Below are positions 9,901-17,342 of a stretch of 21,733 nucleotides of DNA, piece by piece (within the stretch, counting starts at the first letter, position 1; each line of letters starts with the position of its first letter). The notes beneath the pieces are model-generated. The model saw only the letters and a list, made by a program, of their open reading frames with translations. It was not told the origin of the DNA and did not search any database. This stretch comes from Saccoglossus kowalevskii (Eukaryota; Hemichordata; Enteropneusta; Harrimaniidae): the NCBI RefSeq assembly GCF_000003605.2, contig NW_003152750.1, forward strand, positions 1,478-23,210. Reading direction: 5' to 3'. Both the position numbers and the translations under genes were made by a program.

Positions 9901-11535
9901 AAGTACGAACGACGACTTCTTGGCAACCAGTCACACCACATGCATGCAAAATGTAAACAGGTACAATGGCCTTTGGATGATAATATTCTTAGTACGGGGT
10001 TACATGTAACACAAACATCAAATTTTTCACATAGTATTAAAGTGATACTATTCCATTTTACTAATATTTTTATTAGTACAATACAAGTAACATAATGGTT
10101 ATATTCATGGCTGACATGTCAGCACATGCAACATATTTATTTTTACCAGGTTTAATATTAACTTGTTTGTGAAGGAATGCATTCCATTGTTAATTTTGCA
10201 TGTTCACTGGGTTTTAACTTAGTGCATTTACACAAATAATGTGGCTATCAGCAAAAAATAAAAAAAAACAAAAAAAAAACAGCAAATAATTAATAAGCCA
10301 TAAACAGTGAATTCACTTGCATAACAATACTCTTTCATTGTCTAAATTTTTGAAAACAGGTGTTGCATCATTGTCATGGAACACTTGTTCCAACAAGGCA
10401 GTAAAATTAATGGACATCATAAAATAACTTATTTCATATATGTGTGCTGCACATAAAACATAAATCATGCAGAACATTCATATAGTTTCTCATTCGGATA
10501 TACAGTGTATATAAGGCTAAATGTCAAATTTGTTTTAAAAATTGATTGAAAAACAGGGACTGTAAACCCCCAGTGAAATACAAGTGAGAAATGTTTATTT
10601 ACTGCACACAAACATTTTGTAAATGTAATTTTTTTTACAGACCATAATACTGTAATATTGAGTTAAGGTCACTCATATTCAACCCTGCTGAGAGCATGTT
10701 TTTTTAGTTGGGATTTTCAGTTGCTTTTAATTAGACACTCAGATGACATACATATACATGGTATTGTAGATAAATCTATCTTGAATAATACAACTATTCA
10801 GTTCTACAAAAACATACATTTCAAAGACGAGAATTAATACAAAAATTCAGGTTCATTGCATGTACTGCAATAAATGTTTAACTCGTCTCAAACACAAAAA
10901 ACAACATAACATGTATATGTATATATAGTGCACTTTTTTAGTCAAATGACGCACACATTACATTTTAGCCTGATCGAGCTTTGCATTACCGGTGCACCTA
11001 GTGTGGTGTTTGAGGGCAGATTAGATTTATCATTACAAAAATGTAGTCAATGACTGTTTGAAAAAATCAACATGTGAATGTTATGGGAAAGGAGGCTTTT
11101 TTATCATACAACTATGAGACTTTTACAGAAACAAAACATTTTATGCAATGCACAGAAAAAAAGAAAAATTTTAAATTCTCAAGTTCGGAAGCCAATTTAG
11201 AAAATGCAGTATTTGCACTATTAGAATAGCATACATACAGTGGGTACATGGTATATACATAAATACATGAATAAAATGTCATGACAGTTCAGATAACTAC
11301 ATGTACTTACCAGTTTCAGATAGCAAGTTACTCTGCTTGTTAAGTAGGATATTTGAGTATCTCTGTTATCGTCCGTCTCGGTGCCATTATTGAAATTGCC
11401 ACTACCATCATTGTTACTACCGGTAGGTACAAGTACATCCAGGGCCTTGGTGTAGAACTTTGCTGCTTCATTATAGTGCTGCGTTTGGTATAGATCAGTT
11501 GCCTTATCATGGAGCTCCTTATGCTTGCTTTCCAT
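781..11535 (-). CDS. HELZ: HELZ-like RNA helicase, N-terminal part (six coding exons)
   Basis: Joined exons, in transcript order, are 11535–11311, 7462–7301, 6601–6539, 5206–5035, 3018–2847 and 970–781. Phases agree at every junction and give 328 residues with no stop. Residues about 4–120 form TPR-type helical hairpins. Residues 130–207 are a charged then low-complexity linker. Residues 209–234 form a CX2CX12HX5H finger, about 243–252 a WKHRPPPRG motif, 263–279 a CCCH finger, and 280–328 a helical stretch with AHSEDELSEW and ILEKWM. RPPPRG, TSAHSxEEL and EKWM in this order are the signature of HELZ, an SF1 UPF1-like helicase. In human it binds CCR4-NOT and PABP and represses bound mRNAs. ZC3H7A/B share TPR plus C2H2/CCCH modules, but the LHGNSYAEQILEKWM segment favours HELZ. 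The helicase core lies beyond the window. It is divergent from the RBBP6 gene. Confidence 0.88.
971..2846 (-). other. HELZ-like intron 5, with one MITE
   Basis: The donor is AG|GTAGGC at 2846–2845 and the acceptor TTGTCAG ends at 971. The interior is AT-rich. Its only clear structure is the palindromic element at 2034–2244. I scanned it for a micro-exon that would restore the usual CCCH spacing and found none I could support. Open stretches at 1677–1871 and 2562–2753 have no recognisable protein content. Confidence 0.75.
2034..2244. mobile_element. MITE with TACTGTA ends
   Basis: The left end reads TACTGTAAATG and the right end, on the reverse strand, TACTGTAATACC. Inside these, TATTTTCACTGA near 2073 is inverted against TCAGTGAAAATA near 2218. 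GTTTTAATTT on the left also has a relaxed counterpart, ATTTAATTTCGC, on the right. The layout (TACTGTA ends, internal TTTTCRC and GCGAAA blocks, about 210 bp, no ORF) is that of short non-autonomous palindromic elements common in invertebrate introns. I could not define a target-site duplication. Confidence 0.6.
2847..3018 (-). CDS. HELZ: HELZ-like coding exon 5: U1-type C2H2 finger and RPPPRG
   Basis: The acceptor TTTTTATTGCAG ends at 3019. The first two bases complete Glu208 and the last two (AG) start Arg265. It encodes FYYCSYCDVKCQTAVDLHLH then CTSESH, a CX2CX12HX5H finger of the U1/matrin (dsRNA-binding JAZ) style, with ligands C212, C215, H228 and H234. After it come SDDGRDWKHRPPPRGVTSEE and YSLCD, where C263 is the first CCCH ligand. 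The finger followed by W-x-HRxPP and CCCH resembles the C-terminal module of ZC3H7 proteins. RPPPRG followed by SEEY and LC is shared with human HELZ. The donor is GATAG|GTAGGC. Confidence 0.88.
4205..4760. repeat. Three to four tandem units of about 160 bp
   Basis: Units begin near 4206, 4361 and 4523 (spacings 155 and 162) with AATTAAAGAATTGAAGAT-like sequence. Each carries AAATGAACAAATCTGAGAGA, then a CCACATGTAGTACCCATATA segment, a CAACAAGAAGTYGAAA segment and a run of TATCACTTTTTAC. The second and third units are closer to each other than to the first. The third grades into a shorter partial copy (ATCAAAGCAATAACAATTG) near 4727. Short ORFs here (for example 4533–4736) are frames through the repeat and not genes. 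Confidence 0.85.
4769..4916. repeat. Duplicated repeat tail of about 70 bp
   Basis: Two direct copies, about 4769–4835 and 4845–4916, share AAAGTTGACRCAGAYG at the start and AGCTCCACTTGACAAAGTC AACAG at the end. Each contains a GACGGACAA/GACAGACAA block. It directly follows the 160-bp tandem units, so the two probably form one composite element whose tail was duplicated. Such GACRGAC-rich tails closing an intronic repeat are common in marine invertebrate genomes. Confidence 0.75.
5035..5206 (-). CDS. HELZ: HELZ-like coding exon 4: acidic then basic linker
   Basis: The acceptor TTTAATTTCAG ends at 5207. The exon starts in phase 0 with GADEDDAHSSLEEVEATVDG and ends KKRNSKPAKCI plus one base of the split Glu208, before a GTAAGA donor. 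The 57 residues (151–207) are polar and probably disordered, acidic at the start and basic at the end, and link the TPR-like region to the zinc fingers. There is no domain of its own. Support comes from consensus splice sites on both sides and from perfect phase with exons 3 and 5. Confidence 0.82.
5362..5710. mobile_element. MITE-like element with about 55-bp imperfect inverted ends
   Basis: The left end ACATTGA...AATAG...ATTTTCCGTTCA-ACTGCTAGA (5362–5402) is mirrored on the reverse strand at the right end by ACATTGA...AATAG-ATTTTCCGTTCA-CTGCGAGA (5710–5672). The match continues weakly into CGCG and GCRTGAAA blocks. The core 12-mer ATTTTCCGTTCA is exact at 5381–5392 and 5684–5695. The interior has many more CpG dinucleotides than the surrounding intron. 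There is no ORF, so it would be non-autonomous. Confidence 0.7.
6150..6482 (+). repeat. ATGGC-palindrome repeat array A (three units)
   Basis: Three diverged units with cores at about 6196, 6314 and 6443, spacing about 120–130 bp. The core reads AAAATGGCTGCCAGTCKGCC followed by ATTT and then GAATYxRATCTGG. Between cores are AAGTTTGAA-like and GGCAAGGCATGT-like segments. The core is a near palindrome that can fold as a hairpin. Related arrays occur at 7915–8640 (same orientation) and 20820–21660 (opposite orientation). Confidence 0.75.
6486..6531. repeat. AT-only simple sequence
   Basis: A run made only of A and T apart from one G near its start, mostly TAATAT-like units, between array A and the exon 3 donor. 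It follows the six-G run at the end of array A and may be a degenerate microsatellite tail of that repeat. Confidence 0.7.
6539..6601 (-). CDS. HELZ: HELZ-like coding exon 3: short charged helix
   Basis: A 63-bp exon, phase 0 at both ends, with acceptor TTTTTTCTTTAG and donor GAG|GTAAGG. It encodes residues 130–150, beginning NSQALKELNRLKKILDAL and ending in two Glu. This is a heptad-like amphipathic helix that probably caps the TPR region. It resembles the KDLTRLKTLLSE helix at the equivalent place in human HELZ. The small size makes it easy to miss, but the splice sites are strong and the phase fits exons 2 and 4. Confidence 0.82.
6602..7300 (-). other. HELZ-like intron 2
   Basis: The donor is GAG|GTGAGT at 7300–7299 and the acceptor AG lies at 6603–6602. 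AT-rich. The open frame covering 6847–7176 shows no domain, composition bias or splice context suggesting an exon. Confidence 0.8.
7301..7462 (-). CDS. HELZ: HELZ-like coding exon 2: TPR helices
   Basis: The acceptor TATTTTCTTTCAG ends at 7463 and the donor is GAG|GTGAGT; both ends are phase 0. It encodes residues 76–129. KQHEKVIDDCDKILILT completes the TPR hairpin begun by CYLKL in exon 1. NCKALMRKTLALSKLGKF followed by NDAHNVA is a classic TPR pair (small residue at position 8, LG at the turn). It ends KLWRKLEPE. TPRs bind peptide segments of partner proteins. In HELZ the N-terminal region is helical in the same place, but its partner there is not something I can read from sequence. Confidence 0.9.
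7915..8640 (+). repeat. ATGGC-palindrome repeat array B (four units plus end module)
   Basis: Cores lie at about 7918 (CAAGATGGCCGCCAGTCGGC), 8153 (truncated, AGATGGCCATCC), 8281 (CAAGATGGCTCCCAGCCGGC) and 8424 (CAAGATGGCTGCCAATCGGC). Between cores run GTCATGGACATKTATCCTAA, CATGTATAA, CCAARTTTGARTGAAAA and GACAAAGCATGTCCAA, then a T/A run. The array ends in a GACAGACGGAGACC stretch and the hairpin module at 8597–8632. Spacing of the last two cores is about 143 bp. Confidence 0.85.
8597..8632 (+). repeat. Hairpin end module of array B
   Basis: A 36-bp module starting AGTCCC and ending GGGACTA, so its ends are self-complementary (AGTCCC/GGGACT, with GTTTC/GAAC just inside). A reverse-oriented copy with 28 of 36 identical positions is at 21121–21156 in array C, which makes it a fixed part of this repeat family. 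Confidence 0.75.
8907..9002. mobile_element. Possible short TACTGTA-ended MITE
   Basis: TACTGCATAG on the left and, on the reverse strand, TACTGTAGAAGG on the right enclose 96 bp with GTGGTTTATTTTC near 8933 against GAGTTTTAATTTAGCGC on the other strand. The layout matches the longer element at 2034–2244. The ends are short and imperfect, so this is tentative. Confidence 0.35.
9047..9063. repeat. GATG microsatellite
   Basis: Four tandem GATG units plus a partial one. Short simple repeat inside HELZ-like intron 1. Confidence 0.9.
9242..9307. repeat. Small inverted repeat
   Basis: GTAGTTAGAGGCAA (9242–9255) is mirrored by TTGCCTCTACCTAC (9294–9307), 13 of 14 pairs, with a 38-base loop. It could be a MITE remnant or a transcribed hairpin. 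The loop has no other feature that I can see. Confidence 0.5.
11311..11535 (-). CDS. HELZ: HELZ-like first coding exon: start codon and TPR 1
   Basis: The start is ATG at 11535, in context GAAAATGG (A at -3, G at +4), with an in-frame TAA shortly upstream. The exon also holds 20 bases of 5' UTR after a TTTGTTTTGTAG acceptor ending at 11556. It encodes 75 residues. HKELHDKATDLYQTQHYNEA followed by AKFYTKALDVL is a TPR. A Gly/Asn/Asp-rich spacer follows (residues 39–60, with SNNDGSGNFNN and TETDDNRD). SYLTSRVTCYLKL then starts the next TPR and continues across the CTG|GTAAGT junction. The low-complexity spacer between TPR helices replaces the shorter loop seen in many TPR proteins. Confidence 0.9.
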
Positions 11536-12052
11536 TTTCAGCAAAACAAATTAGTCTACAAAACAAATACATACATCCAAACTGAATAATGAAATTTTAC
11601 CCATCCATATTCACACTATGTCTTCCCAAATTGACATTTGCCCAACAGCAGCAAATGCAATTAAATTTGTAAATTAAAACCATTTTAGACAGCAATTGAA
11701 AGAAGGTTCGGGCTAAAATCTGAAATTATCTTTACTTATCTTTTTTATGATTTCATTATTATGGAATTAGGATACCAAAAAAAAAAACCTGGTTCATTTG
11801 GAACATATTGCAAGAAACAAAAGTCAGATATAGCATGCAAAATAGTTCTTTTGCACCATTCTTCCATGATGAGATTATTTCTCCATATCTTGAAGTTTTG
11901 CTTGGTGACATGGGATGAAAAAGTTATATAATTATTGATATGCATAAATTGACATTTAATTTAGTCAGTTTCAGGAGGGAATAATATTTTTTGATTTATG
12001 ATTTATGTATACAACAAGAAGTTTTCTGCCATAATGTTCTGCACATGTTCAG

Positions 12053-12074
12053 GAACATGCTCATGAACATGCTC
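12053..12074. promoter_or_regulatory. Pair of p53-family half-sites (candidate)
   Basis: GAACATGCTC occurs at 12053–12062 and again at 12065–12074, 2 bp apart. Both fit RRRCWWGYYY exactly, the half-site recognised by p53/p63/p73, and the spacer is within the accepted 0–13 bp. A related CACATGTTCA lies immediately upstream. The pair is also a 12-bp tandem duplication, so it could have arisen by slippage without function. Confidence 0.35.
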
Positions 12075-13714
12075 AGTAGCATATAATTTTAATTTGACTG
12101 AAACTGTCTTAAAATGTAATTATTAAATTTACTTGGCATTTAAAACCAAATAAAAATGCTAAATTGAGAATCTCAAGTGTCATTTTGAATAATAACAAAG
12201 CCAGCTTCATTTTTTTAGTAAATTAATTTTCCAACCACACAGTGACCTTTCATCTGATCATCCTGTTTATAGATATACTTTGAGACAAAAATAGCCAATT
12301 TTTTTTGAGTAAAAAATGAAAAATTTACTCAAATTTTGTCTGTTGGCTCCAAAATTAGGCTTCATTTCCAGAAATACTAGAGAATACAAGAAAAAATGTG
12401 GAATAATTTGAATGAGAAAGTCTGGTGGTGAAAAGGTTGAATCAGATCTTCCTACCATGCAAATCCACACCACAATCAAGAAGTTTCAAAAAGAGAACTG
12501 ATGGCCAATCAATAAACATACTATAATGATGATACTATACAAAAGCAAACCTGTACTCTGAAGTGATATGTATTCTTTAATACAGAACATTAGGAGATTA
12601 ATGTCCCAAGGCGGGCACTTGGTTGTTTGAAGGATACACATATGCATTTAAGAAAATTGCATATCCACGAAAACCAAAAAAGTGTACTGTTGAAAAGACT
12701 GATAGCTATTCACAGTCAAGCAAAGGGACATAATAGGAGATTGTTTTGGCAGTGAGAAACCTTTTGTTTTGGTGGTTCCACAGACATTGTACCTTCATGG
12801 CATTTCTCTGAAAAAAAAAGTGTTTTGATTTTTCTAAAAGTTCACATTATATCAAAATGGGAGAGGGGGGTTGGTTAATTTGTATTTAGAAACCAATGGA
12901 AATATGTCGTTTTTGATTTTCGAAATTATACATGAATGTCCTATCTATACCAGCAAAGCCGATGACCAACCATAAACACCATATAAAACCTATCGTTCAT
13001 TAACTGTTGAAAGATTTGAAGCAAAGTGATCACGACCTATGATCAGAATTTTAAAAATAAAATCCTATCTCAGACTGAACAATAAAAAGAGGTTGAATCC
13101 CTACACTGGGCAATGTACCAGTATACCCTGCCCTGACCCTATGGGAAGGTCAAATTAATTAAACAAATAACCAAGATTCAGTACCAGACTGCAGTAACAA
13201 TAGTACATCTCAATATATTTCTCAGGATCAATTTAATAATATCTATGTTAAACATGCTGTTAACATATTACAGATTTTGTAAACTTGCCAGACAAAGATA
13301 AATTCTAATGACTAATGACCACCAAATGTTTATAAATTCCAAGTCACTAAATTCATAAAAAACATCTTCAGCGTAAGAGAGCAGCGCCTACCACTCATAT
13401 TTGACATATCCTTCCAATGTAAATGTTTCTTTTGTATCAAAGTTTTTGTAGTGGACATTTATTCAGCAATGTCAATATGTTATTATGTTCAATTTTATTT
13501 CTTGTGTCAATTTGTTATTGTTGTCTTCTATGACCACAATTTATTTTTTCTTGTTAAATTTGTTTTCCCTTTTCTTTGAGACCTTAGTTCTGTACTGAGC
13601 TTAGACAGTGTTCTGAGAATAAATATTATAATGGCCATATGAATCAACCATGACTTTTTCACTACACTGATCACGCCAAAATGTTTTCACTAAACGTACC
13701 TGTACCTCTTACAA

Positions 13715-14674
13715 TTGCTACGTTCACACGACAGCATTTTATTTGAGCCCAGCGGCTCGAGCCAGCAAAAATGGCCGTGTAAACGCGTTCGGCTCGAGCC
13801 AAGTTCGGCTCCACTAAACCCTTGGGGTTGAACTCCGATAGGGTTGAGTCCCGACATGGCTCCGATCGTGTAAACGCATCGGGGCCCAACTATCGGAGCC
13901 GAAATCACGCCCTCAATCGTATTCTTTGAGTAACCTCTCATTTCAATTATGGCGGAGACAACATCTTTCATAATTTCATGCAATTTCCGGCTTGAATAAG
14001 AGGTACGCGTCCTAATATATAGTAACGAATTATTGCGATAGATTGATAGCTCAACGGGAAACAGAAAATGGCGTACGAAATTATGCAATAAAAACTTGAA
14101 AGCACGACTGAACGGAAACTTTTTAAAGACACTAGAGATAAAAATCGTAGAAGCGATCGCGGTACGGTGACGTGTTCCTGGTAGGTTTAGATTCTTCCAT
14201 AGTTTCTCTATGATAGATAAAGAGAATCTGTGATTCTTCCTAGGAGTTTAGATATTACTACAGTTGTTGAATAGTTACAAAATAGTAATTTTGCATGACA
14301 ATGACTTGAGTGAAAAGGCTGTATTAAACGCATTTTAGCTGCTGTATTTCCTGTTTATTCGAGATACTAGTACCTAAATCATAATACCCGTCATTGTCTT
14401 TTCTATCTCCATGCTCAGGCTCTTTTTTCTCCAAGCTCAACAGCATCATGCCATGTAAAGAAAAAACACAAGCACGACACTGAAATCGTTTTTAGTCACT
14501 AATTATTCAAGAGCACTGTTCCGTTTGACTCTGAACAAACTGAATCGAACTCTGGCAGATCTCGGCTCTCGTTCAGCTCCCGACCGTATGAACGCATTGG
14601 AGATAACCTCCTGTTAATCCGTGGGAGGAGAAGTAGTTCGGCTCCAATAGAATGCTGCCATGTGAACATAGCAA
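13715..14674. mobile_element. 960-bp DNA transposon-like element with 35-bp terminal inverted repeats
   Basis: The left end (13715–13749) begins TTGCTACGTTCACACGACAG and continues CATTTTATTTGAGCC. The right end (14640–14674), read on the reverse strand, begins TTGCTATGTTCACATGGCAG and continues CATTCTATTGGAGCC. Only a few positions differ. Subterminal repeats follow: GTGTAAACGC near 13778 and 13869 and TATGAACGCATTGGAG near 14586, with GGCTCGAGCC and CGGAGCC palindromes. No transposase is evident. The minus-strand frame at 13690–14088 (132 aa) crosses the left end and has no domain that I recognise. I could not define a target-site duplication, and the superfamily is unknown. Confidence 0.75.
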
Positions 14675-14791
14675 ATAAATACTAGGGTATACAGTGTAAT
14701 TCGCATACATTAAAATGCATACATTACATAAGATAAGAGTATTTACAAACTGTACCATAATCCACAGAAATGGAGCAAAGTGGAACAAAGT

Positions 14792-14956
14792 TTAAGCACA
14801 GTTCCTCTATCCCCGGTCTAGAAACGGTCATTGTATTAGGTGTGAATTGGTCTCCTTCCCTGGCAAAGGCGCATTGCGGGTGTGGGCAAAGCATTGTCAC
14901 GTGATCAGTATGTGATTTGACATCATCAGACGGGGGATAGAGGGACTGTGGTTTAA
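14792..14956. mobile_element. TTAA-flanked MITE (piggyBac-like)
   Basis: TTAA at 14792–14795 and TTAA at 14953–14956 flank about 157 bp. Inside the flanks are inverted ends: CACAGTTCCTCTATCCCC on the left and, on the reverse strand, CACAGTCCCTCTATCCCCC on the right, one mismatch plus small indels. Duplicated TTAA is the target site of piggyBac-type transposases. There is no coding capacity, so it would be moved in trans. Confidence 0.7.
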
Positions 14957-15869
14957 GTTATATTTTTTACCAATTTTTTTGATGCCTTTGTCAAATAAAT
15001 GCAACAACTACTGGATTCGCAAAAACCTGAAGTTTTTTGCCAAACAGCACTTTTGTGAATTTGGCTGATAATATGTTTTAGCATCCAAGGGTGGCATATT
15101 AAGTCACTGAATCGCACACTGGATTTCTCTGTTTGTTAAAGATGGACAATATTATAAAATCAACATTCAATGTGAATATATTGGGATTATTCAGAGATAC
15201 ACACCAGACTCTTAAATTAAGATGTTTTGTTTGTACATGTGTAGTCATTAGGTTGCTCTCTTTCAAATGTATAGAATGACTATTTAACTTGTATTACCAA
15301 TGCATGAGACATCGAACATTACATTATGTACTTCTTGGTTGAGTCTAACAAGAATTTGAACATCAAAGCAGGGAAGGATTTATTTTAGTGAAGATAAATA
15401 ACAACTTAGACAATAAATAAGCTTTCGATCCGTATTATTATAACACCCACACACAGTAACTTTCAGATTTTAGTTTTGGCCAAGTTACTCAAAATTGAAA
15501 AAGCTTTCAACTAAGTTGTGCAACTTTAAGAGAGAGATTGGGGTTAACCAATTGCAGTATGGAAGTAATTATTGCAGCAACTAGATTACACTAGTGTTTC
15601 TCGTATGTTTGATTGTAGTCATGTATTTAATTTATTCATTTGCGTATGTCATTGTGGTAGTAATAATAATGTTTACTTTCTGTTTGTAAGAGTAACTGTA
15701 ATTACGTAATATTCACAATGACGATCATGTGGAACCACAATATCGGTAAACAACACAAATTAACACAACTCTCAACGTTACATTTACCATATGCGAAATT
15801 GAGTATTACATTAATTGCGATTATTTTTTAAAACAAATGAGATCCGTCAAATCCTTAGGCAACTTTAAA

Positions 15870-16150
15870 ATCGTCAATATGGCGGGCGAAAAAATATGTA
15901 CGGACGACGTAAACAATGCACGTAATAATGGACAACCCGGAAGAGGCCCGTCGAGGGAAAACACCTCCCACTGACAACAGACAACTCGTTCAACGCCATA
16001 ATAAAATTGACAGAAATAATAATATACATGGTATACTTACATACCTTCACATTTCGTAGTGATGGCTCACAAGCAAGAAAAAAATACCCTAAAATTACAT
16101 TGACAGACAGGTGACTACTTGTTCAGGCAGGCACGCCATATTGGAAATTG
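15870..16150. promoter_or_regulatory. Candidate bidirectional promoter region
   Basis: Locally richer in CpG than the surroundings. CAATATGGCGGGC at 15875–15887 (plus) and CCAATATGGCGTGC at 16144–16131 (minus) both fit the YY1 core AAnATGGCGGC well or nearly so. CCCGGAAG at 15936–15943 fits an ETS/GABPA site. YY1 sites in animal promoters usually sit just downstream of the start in transcript orientation. That would put a plus-strand start near 15870 and a minus-strand start near 16150. No TATA box stands out. Confidence 0.45.
16045..16150 (-). other. HELZ: Proposed 5' UTR exon of the HELZ-like gene
   Basis: The first HELZ coding exon has an acceptor 20 bases before its ATG, so an upstream non-coding exon is required. 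The best candidate donor is GTGAAG|GTATGTAAG at 16045/16044. The exon would start near the minus-strand YY1-like motif. It would include a short upstream ORF of 14 codons (16139 to 16095, starting MACLPEQ). The 5' end is a guess. Confidence 0.45.
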
Positions 16151-17173
16151 CAAGTAACGAAATACAGTAACGCGAGATAAAGAAACGAGACTTTATTATT
16201 TTTGCAAGCTCAGCACAGTGACCTTGCTGTTCTTCTTCTATCAGGATTAGTCTATGTTTATGGGGTGAGATGTAGCCGCATATGGTGATGAGCGCATTTT
16301 TAATACAAACAAACATACGTAAAATTGCATACACATTTAATTAAGTATAAATATAAATACTTTTCATCAATATTTTATGTGTTTTAAATTGAAACGTGGA
16401 CAGGAACAGTGATTGTGATATTATTTTCACCCGTTTACAATAGAATCTTCTGAATACCCCTGTTTTTCATTTCAGAAATCCCCAATTTTTTGTCATCGAC
16501 ATTTTGTTAAAAAGAATATTGTCGAACCTCGGAACGTCACGAGAATGGTGTGAGTTTTGCTAAGTATTTACACCGTATTTTCTGATAATTCGTCGAAATG
16601 CCGAGACTGTAGTACATAGATATACTCCCACGTAGGCAACAATGGTTGTGAGGAACGAACTGCAAAATTGATACTATAAACGAACGTTGGATTAGATCTC
16701 CTGCCACCTCACCAGACATCAATTTTGGAACAAACGAGCGTGCTACAGAACGTGTTCATCTGTTGACACAAATGACGAAAACCAAGGCGTATTGCATTAC
16801 GTTTTGTTGCCAGTTGAAACAGGAAGTATAGTGTCTATACCACCAAAATACGCCATTGCAAGTCGGTAGCTCAGCCTCATCTTTGTCGGTCGACTTTGTG
16901 GAAATCCTATATTGATTCATAGCCGCCGCTGCTGTTGGTATATTTTCTTCAATTTGTTTCAGCTCAAGTCATCAGTGATAATTAGAAACAAAGTGTTTTC
17001 TGTATCTACTGAAGGTTTCTGAAAATAATTTCCTAATAGCAATTTTAGAAAGAAAAAAAAATATGTTGACTTTTTATTGAAACTGCGTCGAGGCTTTGTT
17101 CAAGCTGTACAAGTGCAAGGAGATCATATACAACTTCGGTCAACTCTTCTGACTACAGCAATTACAAAAGAAC
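16151..17173 (+). other. 5' region of the RBBP6-like gene
   Basis: No conserved coding sequence. The minus frames at 16095–16334 and 16537–16722 carry no domain. The part 16860–16950 has a mixed-composition, CpG-containing stretch (CGGTAGC, GTCGGTCGAC, GCCGCCGCTGCTG) that could hold an alternative RBBP6 start. TCTTCTGACTACAG ending at 17157 is a possible acceptor 16 bases before the RBBP6 ATG, which would make part of the 5' UTR spliced. Confidence 0.4.
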
Positions 17174-17342
17174 ATGTCGTCTATTCACTACAAATTTAAA
17201 AGTAGTAATGACTATGATACGTTAACTTTTGATGGGCTGCATATATCCCTGTCTGATCTGAAGCGAGCCATACTTACTCAAAAGAAAATTGGGAAGTCTG
17301 CAGAGTTTGATTTGCAAATAACAAATGCGCAGTCTGGCGAAG
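17174..17342 (+). CDS. RBBP6: RBBP6-like coding exon 1
   Basis: It starts at ATG 17174 and encodes residues 1–56 plus one base of Glu57, ending at AAG|GTAAGC. It contains the first beta hairpin, the helix GLHISLSDLKRAIL and the strand FDLQITNAQ of the ubiquitin-like fold. The frame stays open into the intron to 17473, but the conserved match stops exactly at the donor. Confidence 0.93.

Larger units (their letters stand above)
7463..11310 (-). other. HELZ-like intron 1 (about 3.8 kb), several repeats
   Basis: The donor is CTG|GTAAGT at 11310–11309 and the acceptor AG lies at 7464–7463. Within it are ATGGC array B (7915–8640), a short TACTGTA-ended element, a GATG microsatellite and a small inverted repeat. 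From 9310 to 11220 I see only AT-rich sequence, including an A-rich run near 10256–10280. The 207-aa minus frame at 8041–8664 is a read-through of the repeat array and not a gene. Confidence 0.8.
11556..16044 (-). other. HELZ-like 5' UTR intron (about 4.5 kb), proposed
   Basis: It runs from the proposed AAG|GTATGT donor (16044–16043) to the TTTTGTAG acceptor. The acceptor is well supported by its place just before the start codon. The donor is inferred. From 11600 to 13700 I see AT-rich sequence with the p53-type pair near 12053 and nothing else of note. The transposon-like elements at 13715–14674 and 14792–14956 also lie here. From 14960 to 15860 I see nothing. Confidence 0.55.

Noticed and set aside
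2847-11535. Assignment of the minus-strand gene to ZC3H7
   Set aside because: TPRs and a C2H2/CCCH pair occur in ZC3H7 too, but there the fingers are at the far C-terminus after several other CCCH fingers. The RPPPRG spacing and the LHGNSYAEQILEKWM segment fit HELZ.
11536-11544. Earlier start at 11544 for the HELZ-like protein
   Set aside because: That codon is TTG. The first ATG is at 11535 with a good Kozak context, and an in-frame TAA lies just upstream.
13690-14088. 132-aa open frame on the minus strand as a transposase fragment
   Set aside because: It crosses the left inverted end of the 960-bp element and reads through subterminal repeats. No DDE/D motif or DNA-binding domain is visible.
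15879-15974. 31-codon ORF starting MAGEKIC as a protein-coding gene start
   Set aside because: It begins inside a YY1-like motif, ends quickly and has no recognised homology. Treated as a possible upstream ORF only.
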